DNA from: Gammaproteobacteria bacterium
GTDB lineage: Bacteria > Pseudomonadota > Gammaproteobacteria > Ga0077536
NCBI GenBank assembly: GCA_020849475.1
Contig: JADLGE010000012.1
Location: 1 to 51,865 of the forward strand
Length of the DNA: 51,865 bases
Reading direction: 5' to 3'
Positions 44,086 to 51,764 of this stretch are shown piece by piece. The translations under genes were made by a program, and so were the position numbers. How positions within the stretch are numbered: position 1 is the stretch's first letter; every line of letters starts with the position of its first letter. A model generated the notes under the pieces. The model saw nothing but the letters and a program-made list of their open reading frames with translations, made no database searches and had not been told where the DNA came from.

Positions 44086-44363
44086 ACGCCGCAGTCTGCT
44101 GGCACTGCCGCGAACCGCTGCTGCTCGTCGACGGCATCCGCTGTGCGGCTTGTGTATGGCTGGTAGAGCGTGCGCTCGGCGCAGTGGCTGGCGTGGAATC
44201 GGTGCAGGTCTGTTGGCGCCGACACGAAAGTGAGCCATTTCCAACCAACGCGCCGACGTTATTAAGTGAGCCAGTCCTGGCCTCCTACGAACCGCGCTAC
44301 CCTTGCAAATCTACTCAATTTATATCTGGCTCACTGGAACGCCGGCACGGTGACTCAATTTGA
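44082..44363 (+). pseudogene. ccoI: Truncated copper-ATPase gene ccoI/fixI
   Basis: Only the start of the cbb3-assembly copper P-type ATPase is left. NAAVCWHCREPL matches the N-terminal Cys-rich end, and VDGIRCAACVWLVERALG is the HMA copper-binding domain (CAAC). The usual segment of about 60 residues between these two, with its CCxGC motif, is missing. After codon 43 (SVQV, position 44210) the sequence runs directly into a MITE-like element, whose bases supply a stop at 44361-44363. No P-type ATPase core (DKTGT) follows anywhere in the window. The gene therefore cannot make a working transporter; a second copy elsewhere would be needed for oxidase assembly. Confidence 0.85.
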
Positions 44364-44377
44364 GGCCGGCGCCAACA
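44211..44377 (+). mobile_element. MITE-like element, left copy (167 bp)
   Basis: It begins TGTTGGCGCCGACA and ends GGCCGGCGCCAACA, giving 11-bp perfect terminal inverted repeats. Inside are AAGTGAGCCA (44228-44237 and 44264-44273) and its inverse TGGCTCACT (44327-44335), repeated subterminal boxes as seen at ends of IS21-type elements. It has no coding capacity. It interrupts ccoI and is about 85% identical by eye to the copy at 46601, in the same orientation. No obvious target duplication is visible at either side. Confidence 0.82.
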
Positions 44378-44495
44378 AGAGAGGAGAGGCGTCGGTTAAT
44401 GAAGTCGGTTGGCGGGTGAATCCGCGATGCAAATCAAAAACCAAGCCTCGTATCAGCCAGCGGCGTGCGAAAGTAAGGTTCTTGAGGAACACTGC

Positions 44496-45107
44496 TCAAG
44501 TGTAATTGACTGTGCGCGAGTCTGCCGATGGCGCCAACAGATAGCCTGCCGTCAGCCGCGAGAGTTCGGCCGCGAAGCTCGCGACAGACATGCGCGGCGC
44601 TGCATACAGGAACAGCCCTTCCGCGGCGTCGATGACGAAAGCTACGCGCGTGTCGAGGTCGCTGTCGTCCTCTGCGAAGTCCGCGTGGCGTAGCGCAAGG
44701 TCGCGGAGCATTGCGTGCAGCGAACCCTTGAGGCGCTCCACGTGTCTGCGGAAATCGGGGATCGCCGCCTGCTGCAGCAGGAACATGAGCTCGGCGCCGC
44801 GCGGTGACGGTTCCAGCACCTGGATCACGATGAACTCGATGACCTCGGCGAGACTGAATTCGACAGGGGGCGCCTGGCTCAGCAGGTCAGACTCAAGGTG
44901 GGCAAGGAAACGCTGCAGCACGGCCGCCAGGATCTCATCCTTGTTGGCGAAGTATTGATAAAGGCTGCCGACGCTGACTCCGGCGCATTCCGCCACGCGG
45001 TTGGTAGTCGTGCGAGCGTAGCCCTGTCGCATCAAAACCTGAACAGCTGCCGTGAGTATCACTTCGCGGGTTACCACGGCGCGGGACTGTTTCGGTTGGC
45101 GTCTCAA
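44496..45107 (-). CDS. TetR-family transcriptional regulator
   Basis: 203 residues. The N-terminal helix-turn-helix is VTREVILTAAVQVLMRQGYARTTTNRVAECAGVSVGSLYQYFANKDE (about 12-58), followed by a ligand-binding helical domain (EVIEFIVIQVLEPSPRGAELMF and others). The start is TTG at 45107 with AGGAG eight bases upstream; the frame is open farther, but the added residues are non-protein-like. It is divergent from a P450 gene 131 bp away and probably represses it, with release by the P450 substrate. The gene pair lies between the two MITE-like elements. Confidence 0.87.
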   Translation of the reverse strand: MRRQPKQSRAVVTREVILTAAVQVLMRQGYARTTTNRVAECAGVSVGSLYQYFANKDEILAAVLQRFLAHLESDLLSQAPPVEFSLAEVIEFIVIQVLEPSPRGAELMFLLQQAAIPDFRRHVERLKGSLHAMLRDLALRHADFAEDDSDLDTRVAFVIDAAEGLFLYAAPRMSVASFAAELSRLTAGYLLAPSADSRTVNYT

Positions 45108-45157
45108 GTGCTTACTCCTCTTCGCAATGCGTCTGCCCGGTGCGCGCGAAACGCGAG

Positions 45158-45186
45158 TTGAGGCGGTGCGTCCGGTACCGTTCAAT
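45158..45186 (+). promoter_or_regulatory. Candidate P450 promoter with palindrome
   Basis: TTGAGG (45158-45163), a 17-bp spacer and TTCAAT (45181-45186) make a fair sigma70 match. The spacer ends in CGGTACCG (45173-45180), a perfect 8-bp palindrome that could be part of the TetR operator. Both are readings by eye. Confidence 0.35.
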
Positions 45187-45238
45187 AACAGGCAATGTCG
45201 TCGCTTGCGCATCGCGAACCACGAGGGGAAGTCCCAGC

Positions 45239-46585
45239 ATGTCCAAGTCCACCGTCGTCCAGGCCTCGTCCTCTGTCCCCGCAACAGCAGTCACCCCTTA
45301 TCGTCGCAGTCTGCCTTTGCTCGGCGACACACTCGGGTTCCTGGCTCGCGCCGACCGCTATCTCATGGAGACCCACCAGCGTCATGGCAATGTGGTCAAT
45401 GTAAGTCTATTCGGTCGACGTTGGACCATGCTGTTCGGGGCGGACGCCAACCAGTTCGTCTACCAGAACCGCGGCGAGCAGTTCACGACGGCGATCTGGG
45501 AGTTCTTCTTCGGGCCGTTCTTTCGGCGCGGCCTCCTGATGCTGGATTTCGACGAGCACCGTCTGCACCGCTCGATCATGGCCGGCGCGTTTCGCAAGGA
45601 GGCACTGGAACGCTACTTGCCGCTCGTTCACGAGCGCATTCATGCGGAGCTTGGCGCATGGCCTGGCGGTGACGCTGTCGTGGCCTATCCGCTGCTCAAG
45701 CGCATGACGCTCAATGTCGGCAGCGAGGTGTTCCTCGGTGAGCCGCCATCGCCCCAGGCCGCGCGAGTCAACCATGCCTTGATTGATATGGTGCGTGCGC
45801 CCACGGGGCTGGTGCGCAAGCCGCTGCCGGGCACCCGCTGGCGCGCTGGTGCGGCAGGGCGGCGGGTGATGGAGGCCTATTTTCGGGAACTCCTGCCACG
45901 CAAGCGCGCGCAGGCCGATGGCGACGATCTGTTTGCACAGCTTTGCCGCGCGCGCGGCGAGCAGGGCGAGCCGCTGTCGGATGATGACATCATCAACCAC
46001 GTCATCCTCATCCTGATGGCGGCCCATGACACCGCCACCAGTACACTGGCGACGCTGCTGTACCAGCTCGCGCGCTATCCCGAATGGCAGGAGCGCCTGC
46101 GCGCGCAGGCGCTCGCTGGCGACGCGCGGCCCGACTACGCCGCCCTGCAGGGTATGCAGGAACTGAACTGGGTGATGCATGAGTGCATGCGGCTTTGCCC
46201 GCCACTGCCAATCGATCCGCGCGGCGTGCACAAGTCTTGCGAGTTCGAGGGGCATCGTCTGCAGGTCGGGCAAGGCGTGCTGCTGAGTCCCTGGGTGAGC
46301 CACCGCCTGCCAGCTCACTGGCGCGAGCCCGACACCTTCGACCCCGAGCGCTTCGCTCCCGATCGCGCCGAGCAGCGCAGCCATCCCTTCGCCTTCGTGC
46401 CCTTCGGCGGCGGCGCGCACAAATGCATAGGCATGCTGTTCGGCGAGATGGAGATCAAGGCCGCGATGCACCAGCTGTTGCGCCGCTTCCGCTGGTCATT
46501 GCTGGACGGCTATCGCATGGAGACGAGCTTCCTCTCGATTCCGATACCTAAGGACGGTCTGCCACTAGATATCTCGGCCCTGTAG
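45239..46585 (+). CDS. Cytochrome P450
   Basis: 448-residue heme monooxygenase. The I-helix oxygen motif is AAHDT (261-265), the K-helix ExxR is E315-CM-R318, the PERF region is DTFDPERFAPD and the heme loop FVPFGGGAHKCIG carries the thiolate C396. No membrane anchor is seen at the N-terminus. The ATG at 45239 is preceded by CGAGGGGAAG. MLFGEMEIKAAMHQLLRRF and LNVGSEVFLG resemble the CYP51/CYP120-like branch more than camphor-type class I enzymes. No ferredoxin or reductase gene accompanies it. It ends 15 bp before the right MITE-like element, and expression is probably controlled by the divergent TetR. Confidence 0.92.
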   Translation: MSKSTVVQASSSVPATAVTPYRRSLPLLGDTLGFLARADRYLMETHQRHGNVVNVSLFGRRWTMLFGADANQFVYQNRGEQFTTAIWEFFFGPFFRRGLLMLDFDEHRLHRSIMAGAFRKEALERYLPLVHERIHAELGAWPGGDAVVAYPLLKRMTLNVGSEVFLGEPPSPQAARVNHALIDMVRAPTGLVRKPLPGTRWRAGAAGRRVMEAYFRELLPRKRAQADGDDLFAQLCRARGEQGEPLSDDDIINHVILILMAAHDTATSTLATLLYQLARYPEWQERLRAQALAGDARPDYAALQGMQELNWVMHECMRLCPPLPIDPRGVHKSCEFEGHRLQVGQGVLLSPWVSHRLPAHWREPDTFDPERFAPDRAEQRSHPFAFVPFGGGAHKCIGMLFGEMEIKAAMHQLLRRFRWSLLDGYRMETSFLSIPIPKDGLPLDISAL

Positions 46586-46600
46586 GCTGGGCTGAAGCTC

Positions 46601-46763
46601 TGTTGGCGCCGACACGAAAGTGAGCCATTTCCAAGCAGCGCGCCGACGTTTTGGTGGGCCAGTCCGGACCTCCTACGAACCGCGTTCCCCTCGCAAATCT
46701 ATTCAATTTACCTGGCTCACTGAAACGCCGACACGGTGGCTCAATTTGAGGCCGGCGCCAACA
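46601..46763 (+). mobile_element. MITE-like element, right copy (163 bp)
   Basis: Same ends as the left copy (TGTTGGCGCCGACA ... GGCCGGCGCCAACA) and the same order of inner boxes (AAGTGAGCCA, GGGCCAGTCC, TGGCTCACT). Direct orientation relative to the copy at 44211. The spacing of 2.2 kb between the copies contains only the TetR gene and the P450 gene. No ORF. Confidence 0.82.
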
Positions 46764-46818
46764 GCGGGGCACCAGCACACTTTTGGGCACCCGCTTCGGC
46801 GCGGATAGCGGACAGGGC

Positions 46819-46847
46819 TGCAGAATTTCAGCGCGACCCCCTATACT
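46819..46847 (+). promoter_or_regulatory. Candidate promoter of the DUF433/DUF5615 pair
   Basis: TATACT (46842-46847) lies 17 bp after TGCAGA (46819-46824). The -10 is strong and the -35 weak. The first gene starts 31 bp downstream. Confidence 0.45.
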
Positions 46848-46878
46848 CCGAGAAACACTTCTGGCGCGGTAGAACCCG

Positions 46879-47103
46879 ATGAGCAGCCGTATCACCAGCG
46901 ACCCTGCGATATGTCATGGCAAGCCCTGTATACGTGGCCTGCGATATCCAGTTGAGTCCGTCCTCGAATGGTTGGCCGGTGGTATGACCATCGACGAGAT
47001 CCTCGCCGATTATCCTGACCTCGAGCGTGACGATATTCTTGCCACGCTGGCCTATGCCGCCCGCCTAGCGCATGTAAATCGAGCCGAACCCCTCACGGCG
47101 TGA
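46879..47103 (+). CDS. DUF433 antitoxin-like protein
   Basis: 74 residues with the DUF433 plan: RITSDPAICHGKPCIRGLRYPVESVLEWLAGGMTIDEILADYPDLERDDILATLAYAARL. This small winged/helix-turn-helix domain is the usual partner of DUF5615 PIN-like proteins. It should bind and neutralise the toxin and repress the operon. Its stop overlaps the next start (GTGA), a typical arrangement for toxin-antitoxin pairs. A candidate promoter lies just upstream. Confidence 0.88.
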   Translation: MSSRITSDPAICHGKPCIRGLRYPVESVLEWLAGGMTIDEILADYPDLERDDILATLAYAARLAHVNRAEPLTA

Positions 47104-47450
47104 AATTTCTGGTCGATGCGCAGTTGCCAAAGCGGTTTGCGCAGTGGCTAACGCAGCACGGGCACGACGCCTTGCACACGCTGGACTTGCCGCTTGGGAA
47201 TCGTACGCCCGATTCCGACGTTGTCGCCTGTGCGTTACGTGATGATCGGATTGTGGTGACCAAGGATAGTGATTTCGTTCAGACGTTCTTGCTGACTGGC
47301 CAGCCGGCGCTACTGTTTATTTCGACCGGGAACGTCAGCAACGCGGAACTTGAACTCTTGATTCACCGCAATATAACGGCAATTGAGCGGGCGTTTGCTA
47401 GTTGCCGTCACGTGGAGATCACGCGCACTACGCTGATTATCCATGAGTAG
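47100..47450 (+). CDS. DUF5615 PIN-like toxin
   Basis: 116 residues: KFLVDAQLPKRFAQWL with the first acidic residue D6, HDALHTLDLPLGNRTPDSDVVACALRDDRIVVTKDSDF with further Asp residues of the PIN-like metal site, and LLFISTGNVSNAEL. The family is predicted to be an RNase toxin. Start is GTG at 47100, overlapping the antitoxin stop by 4 bp. It lies about 340 bp right of the MITE-like element; such pairs often mark mobile or variable DNA. Confidence 0.87.
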   Translation: MKFLVDAQLPKRFAQWLTQHGHDALHTLDLPLGNRTPDSDVVACALRDDRIVVTKDSDFVQTFLLTGQPALLFISTGNVSNAELELLIHRNITAIERAFASCRHVEITRTTLIIHE

Positions 47451-47708
47451 ATTGCGCTACGTTTACCAGGGAGTAGTCCTCGATTACGAGGAAAGGGGAC
47501 ATCCCAGATAATCAGCCGTCGGCGCTGCCGCCATCGATGACATCAACGTCCGACTCAAATAAATACAATGTCGAATGTCTCCATTTTCTGCCAAAGCCTT
47601 GGTACCACGCCGGCCAGCATGCGCGTAAATGACGAGAGCAAGAGGCTGGCGGGCTAGGCCACGCCGTCAACGCGTACTGGCAGGAAGCGATAACTCAGGG
47701 ACTGTAGG

Positions 47709-48740
47709 TTAGGGCGACAGCTGTGCGCGCTTGAGCTGGCGCCAGGCCCGAGGCGCCATGCCAAACCAGCGATGGCAGGCGCAGTTGAACGCCACTGGGT
47801 CGGCATAACCGAGAGCCGCGCTGATGGCTTCCACTGAACCATCGGTCTCAGCCAATAGCAGGTGCGCGCGCCGTTGCCGCGCCGCGTCCCGTAGCGCGCG
47901 ATAGTTTGTACCCGCTTCGTGGAGGCGTCGCGTAAGGGTGCGGGGCGAAATGCCGAGACCCGCAGCAATGGTGGTCAGGGTAGACACTCGCTCACTGCTC
48001 TCGCCCAACGCGCGTTCGACTTCGGCGACCACGAGGCCATCGGCACGCAGCGCGGTCCCTTCGATCTCGAGCGCCGTGATCGCCGCTTTGTAGAGCTGCG
48101 GATTGGCGAAGGGCGAAGGCCGCGTTCGCCAGGTGTCCGGGAGCTCGATGGCGGTGAAACCGCCGTCGAAATGCACCTGTCCTCGGATTGCACGAGCATA
48201 AAGGACTGCGTGAGAGGGTGTAGGCGAGCGAAATGTAAACCGCGCCGCAGCGATGTCGCCGCCAACCAGCGTCTCGAGCATGTTGTGCAGGCTGAGCATG
48301 ATGATCTCGTCACCCGTGAGCCGCTGTCGGGCGCTAACAGCGATGGTTTCGACCATTTCGATTCGATCGACGCCGCTGCGCGCCTTGTCGTGGCGGATGA
48401 CGTAGCGCGGCGAGCGACTCTGGCCGTGCACAGTCAGCGTCTCCACCGCAGCGCCGACGCTCGGCGCCGATGCAACTGCGTGACCGAGTGGCCCCGAGGT
48501 TTCGGGCCCGAAGCGCACCGCGAAGGGCCAGCCCGGGCCGAGCAGGCGATCGAGATTGTCGAGCACGACGCAGCAGTCGCGCTGCGTGATGCGCGCGGCC
48601 GGTGCTGCGAGACGGGCCGCAGACAGCGCGGTCCCGGCCAGCACCTGCTCTGCTGAGTGACCTTGAGCGGCACCCAGGCGTAGCGCGAGCCGAGCATAGT
48701 CGGCGGTCATCGGCAGACTTAGGATGTGTTCAGCGCGCAT
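47709..48740 (-). CDS. AraC-family transcriptional regulator
   Basis: 343 residues. The N-terminal two thirds match the arabinose-binding-like domain of OruR/ArgR-type regulators (QRDCCVVLDNLDRLLGPGWPFAVRFG, HAVLYARAIRGQVHFDGGFTAIELP). The C-terminal HTH_18 has LTTIAAGLGISPRTLTRRLHEAGTNYRALRDAARQRRAHLLL and ISAALGYADPVAFNCACHRWFGMAPRAWR. ATG 48740 or 48710 are both possible; the frame is open further, but those residues are not domain-like. It is divergent from the HpaB-family hydroxylase with 113 bp between them and probably controls it. Confidence 0.88.
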   Translation of the reverse strand: MRAEHILSLPMTADYARLALRLGAAQGHSAEQVLAGTALSAARLAAPAARITQRDCCVVLDNLDRLLGPGWPFAVRFGPETSGPLGHAVASAPSVGAAVETLTVHGQSRSPRYVIRHDKARSGVDRIEMVETIAVSARQRLTGDEIIMLSLHNMLETLVGGDIAAARFTFRSPTPSHAVLYARAIRGQVHFDGGFTAIELPDTWRTRPSPFANPQLYKAAITALEIEGTALRADGLVVAEVERALGESSERVSTLTTIAAGLGISPRTLTRRLHEAGTNYRALRDAARQRRAHLLLAETDGSVEAISAALGYADPVAFNCACHRWFGMAPRAWRQLKRAQLSP

Positions 48741-48853
48741 CGGCCGAAAATATAAGATTCGTGGCGGCTTGCAAACTCCCGCAGCCATCGCCGCTGCCTG
48801 ACACTCAGGCCTGGTCAGCACACCCGCCAGGCGGGACCAGGGGAGCACAGCGC

Positions 48854-50350
48854 ATGGGTATACGTACGGGTCAGCAATACATCGACAGCCTGCGGGATGG
48901 ACGCGCGCTGCATGCCGGGGGCAATCGCGTCGCCGACGTCACCACGTCGCCCGCCTTTCGCGGTGTCATCGACACCATCGCCGCGCTCTACGACGCGCAG
49001 CACACGGCAGACCAACGCGAAACTTTGACCTTCGTGCCCGCCGGCGCGGCCGCGCCGGTCAGCGCTACTTACCTGTCCGCCCGCACCCAGGCGCAAGCCG
49101 AGCAGCTGCTGGCGTGCTTTCGGGCACGCGCCGACCTGACCTACGGGTTGATGGGGCGACTCTCGGATTTCATGAGCGCCTGGTGCATGGACCAGATCGA
49201 AGCGCTGACCTTCATGTGCAGGCAAGCAGAGGCCGAGAAGGCGCGCTGGTATCGCGATTTCGTGCGCGATCACGATCTCGCCATCACGCACACCCTGATC
49301 GATCCCCAGACCGACCGTAGCAAGGATGCGGCGCCCGACGAGACCGTGCATCTGGTCGAACGCCGTCGTGACGGCATCGTGGTGCGCGGCGCGCGGCTGT
49401 TGTCGACCCTCGCGCCGGTCGCCAATGAAGTGCTCGTCGGCCCCTATCAGCCGCGCCTGCCGGGCGAGGAAGACAAGTGCCTGCTGTTTTCGCTGCCGAT
49501 GAACTCCCCGGGACTTACTATCGTGTGCCGCGAGCCTTACAGCGATAACCGCAGTGTGTTCGATCGGCCGCTTACATCGCGCTATGACGAAGGTGATGCC
49601 GTGCTGCTGTTCGACAATGTCTTCGTGCCCGACGAGCGCGTGATCCTGGCTGGCGATCTGCATGCCTTCAACAACCTGATTCCGCTCTATCCCGGCTACA
49701 CCACCATGCAGGCGGTGGCGCGCTCAACCGCCAAGCTCAGATTCCTGACCGGCGTTGCCGCGCTCGCCGCGCGCGTCACCGGCCGAGACAAGCTACCGCG
49801 TTACCGTGAAATCCTTGGCGAACTGGTCTGTCATCTGAACGTCGCCGAAGGTATTGAACGCGCCTGCACCTTCGATATCGTTGAGCGCCTGACGGCCTAT
49901 GGCGTTGGCCAGCCTGTCGGAATCGACGGGCTGCAATCCATGGGGCGCACCCAGCCGCGGGTCGGGACGAGTGCCGTCGTCGCCTTCTTTCCGATGGTCA
50001 ACAAAGCAGCTTACGATGCCATCCGCGTGATCGGTGGCTCAGGCCCCATCACTTTCACCGAGCAGGATTTCGAAGACCCCGCACTCAAACCGCTGCTTGA
50101 GCAGCTCATGATCGGGCCCGGGGTTCCGGCGAAGATGCGCCTTCAGGCGATGAAGCTCATCTGGGACATCACCGGAGAGCAGTTCGGCGCGCGCCAGGCA
50201 CTGTACGAACGGCACTATTCGGGCGATCCGATCAAGAACATGGTGATGATGTCGCACTCGCCGAAATACGACGAAGCTGAAGCGCTGGTGTTCAGGCTGT
50301 TGGGCTGGGAACTTGCCGACGGTTCGCTGCGGCTGAAGGATGGTGGCTGA
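48854..50350 (+). CDS. 4-hydroxyphenylacetate 3-hydroxylase (HpaB)-family flavoprotein
   Basis: 498 residues of the HpaB / 4-hydroxybutyryl-CoA dehydratase superfamily: GIRTGQQYIDSLRDGR at the start, SRTQAQAEQLLACFRARADLTYG-type region, DLAITHTLIDPQTDRSK (flavin side), VRGARLLSTLAPVANEVLVGPYQPRLPGEEDKCLLF, DNVFVPDERVI and RVIGGSGPITFTEQD. The Cys/His 4Fe-4S ligands of the dehydratase branch are not apparent, so a two-component flavin hydroxylase is more likely. GGGGAG lies about 10 bases before the ATG. No separate flavin reductase is next to it. Phenolic or aromatic substrate is expected from the family. Confidence 0.87.
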   Translation: MGIRTGQQYIDSLRDGRALHAGGNRVADVTTSPAFRGVIDTIAALYDAQHTADQRETLTFVPAGAAAPVSATYLSARTQAQAEQLLACFRARADLTYGLMGRLSDFMSAWCMDQIEALTFMCRQAEAEKARWYRDFVRDHDLAITHTLIDPQTDRSKDAAPDETVHLVERRRDGIVVRGARLLSTLAPVANEVLVGPYQPRLPGEEDKCLLFSLPMNSPGLTIVCREPYSDNRSVFDRPLTSRYDEGDAVLLFDNVFVPDERVILAGDLHAFNNLIPLYPGYTTMQAVARSTAKLRFLTGVAALAARVTGRDKLPRYREILGELVCHLNVAEGIERACTFDIVERLTAYGVGQPVGIDGLQSMGRTQPRVGTSAVVAFFPMVNKAAYDAIRVIGGSGPITFTEQDFEDPALKPLLEQLMIGPGVPAKMRLQAMKLIWDITGEQFGARQALYERHYSGDPIKNMVMMSHSPKYDEAEALVFRLLGWELADGSLRLKDGG

Positions 50351-50720
50351 GTCCGGACCCCTGTGCCATGTGAGTCGACGTTTCGGGCGAAGCGGAATCG
50401 CCCGATGCTAGATTCCGAACGACTATCACGCTGCATGGCTCACGGTCGAGATCAACCACCGCAGGCAACCACCTGCCGGACTCGCGACTTTTACAACACG
50501 TCGTAGGATACGACCGCGCTACATGCGTAAATCAAGGAAATAGTGAAAAGAAATGTCTGAGAGGAATATCGAAGACGACAGATCACCAGAGTAATGCGTC
50601 AGGCAGACGGGAGCGGATTGAAATTGGTGTGCGGGATAAAAGTCCCGCACGAGATTGCCAGGAGATGGAATGTCGTAGTCGGTCGCGGCATTCAACTGAA
50701 TGATTTTCGAGAGGAGTTCG
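50351..50720. other. Intergenic flank of the attachment site
   Basis: 370 bp without a supportable gene. It contains a perfect hairpin GTGCGGGA-TAAAAG-TCCCGCAC at 50629-50650. Base composition becomes AT-richer from about 50480 onward. Confidence 0.55.
50629..50650. repeat. TCCCGCAC inverted pair, possible integrase arm site
   Basis: GTGCGGGA (50629-50636) and TCCCGCAC (50643-50650) form an 8-bp perfect inverted repeat with a 6-nt loop. The same TCCCGCAC recurs at 50871-50878, also after an A-rich run. The three boxes surround the tRNA-derived core at 50721. Confidence 0.5.
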
Positions 50721-50763
50721 GCGCGCCCGGAAGGATTCGAACCTCCGACCCCCTAGTTCGTAG
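50721..50763 (-). other. 3' half of tRNA-Arg(ACG): attachment-site scar
   Basis: On the minus strand the sequence reads from an anticodon loop CTACGAA (anticodon ACG) through CTAGGGGGTC, the T-arm GGAGGTTCGAATCCTTC and the acceptor strand GGGCGC. The 5' half (acceptor 5' strand, D-arm, 5' anticodon stem) is absent; upstream sequence does not pair. This is the usual remnant left when an element integrates with its crossover in the anticodon loop of a tRNA gene. By that logic, the inserted element lies to the right (above 50763) and the original chromosome to the left. No integrase gene is in the window. Confidence 0.8.
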
Positions 50764-51182
50764 GTCGCGCGGCAAATTCTAAGCAACTGAAATCATTTAA
50801 TCTTCTCCGGGGCGTCCGTTGCAAGAATGGCCGACGGAGGGCAACGGCGGGCAACCGATCCCCGCAAAAATCCCGCACAGCGGAGTGAGCGATCGAGCAT
50901 GCGCCGTGAAAGCGCTTCGGGAACAATTGTGGTTATCAACTTAGCGCGGTCGCGACGCTCTCGCTCGAATTCTTAACTCCCAACTGCAAAAGACCACGAA
51001 TATAGGACACAAGAGCAATGCTACGCCTAGCTATGAAGCTTCGTGCTCTGATTCACGTTCGAACTCACTGCGCTAAACGTCCACACAACCGAGTATAAAT
51101 GCCGTAGTGACGCAGAATGTTGATTTCCGCTCAATGTTAGTCAACACTCGAATGAGCCAGCGAAACCCTACGAGGACAAGAC
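50764..51182. other. AT-richer non-coding DNA right of the attachment site
   Basis: 419 bp. It contains the third TCCCGCAC box (50871-50878) after CCCCGCAAAAA. Otherwise no gene, RNA or repeat is visible. Composition differs from the high-GC left part. Confidence 0.5.
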
Positions 51183-51764
51183 GTGGAACGGATTTCAATA
51201 TCTATCGTACGCCGAGGTTTAGCTATTGCTACCGCTTTTTTGGATAGCCGGTCGCGAACAGCCGTTAGGGCGACTGTTCTGGGCAGGGTGCGGCTGCCTA
51301 ATACAGGCAAGTCGCATATCGCAGGACGATCAATGACTCCGGCGGTGCAGAGCGCTCACCGAATGCGGCCATGTGGATCAAATTCTTGGGGTAGATGGCT
51401 GCGCCTTGTCAGTACTAGAAGACGGTGTCTGCAATCCCCAACCCGCGTATTTGCTCTTACGATGTTGATACTCTGGTCGTGGCCCGGGACATCGTACGCC
51501 GGGTACACTTCTTTGGGTGCAACGGTGGAGCGTGTTTACACTTCAAGCGGTGTGCATATCGTCGACCTAGACAGTACAGTTGCGATCACTGCGGGATTTA
51601 ATTGCTCGTCTTGGTCGGGCACAACTACCGGCGTCCATCGCTTTTATATCTACCCGATTACCAGTGATGGTGCAAAGGCCCAACTGTCCGAAGTGCTAAT
51701 GGCAATGGCGACTGGAAAAAAGATCTTGATTGCGACTACTAGAAGCGGTCTCAAAATTCGGTAG
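51183..51764 (+). CDS. Predicted small exported protein, start uncertain
   Basis: The frame is open for 193 codons, but only the last 100 or so look like protein. RRRCLQSPTRVFALTMLILWSWPGTSYA resembles a signal peptide, followed by a mature part of about 83 residues: ATVERVYTSSGVHIVDLDS, a Cys in FNCSSWSG, HRFYIYPITSDGAKAQLSEVLMAMATGKKILIATT. This order (beta strands, then GAKAQLSEVLMAMATGKK) resembles a group of small secreted proteins of marine gammaproteobacteria, which I cannot name with certainty. ATG 51333 or 51462 may be the true start. It lies within the putative integrated element. Confidence 0.5.
   Translation: MERISISIVRRGLAIATAFLDSRSRTAVRATVLGRVRLPNTGKSHIAGRSMTPAVQSAHRMRPCGSNSWGRWLRLVSTRRRCLQSPTRVFALTMLILWSWPGTSYAGYTSLGATVERVYTSSGVHIVDLDSTVAITAGFNCSSWSGTTTGVHRFYIYPITSDGAKAQLSEVLMAMATGKKILIATTRSGLKIR

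Noticed and set aside
45407..46471. 354-codon minus-strand frame in the P450 gene
   Set aside because: Antisense shadow; the plus frame has the AAHDT, ExxR and heme-Cys motifs in order.
47490..47530. GAGGAAAGGGGACATCCC as a further copy of the 37610 palindrome
   Set aside because: Only about 10 bases are shared and there is no second arm.
50594..50782. 62-residue frame containing APGRIRTSDPLVRR
   Set aside because: This peptide is a well-known artefact of translating the complement of a tRNA T-arm; the DNA is the tRNA-Arg remnant.
50721..50800. Complete tRNA gene
   Set aside because: The D-arm, the 5' acceptor strand and the 5' anticodon stem are absent, so only a 3' half is present.
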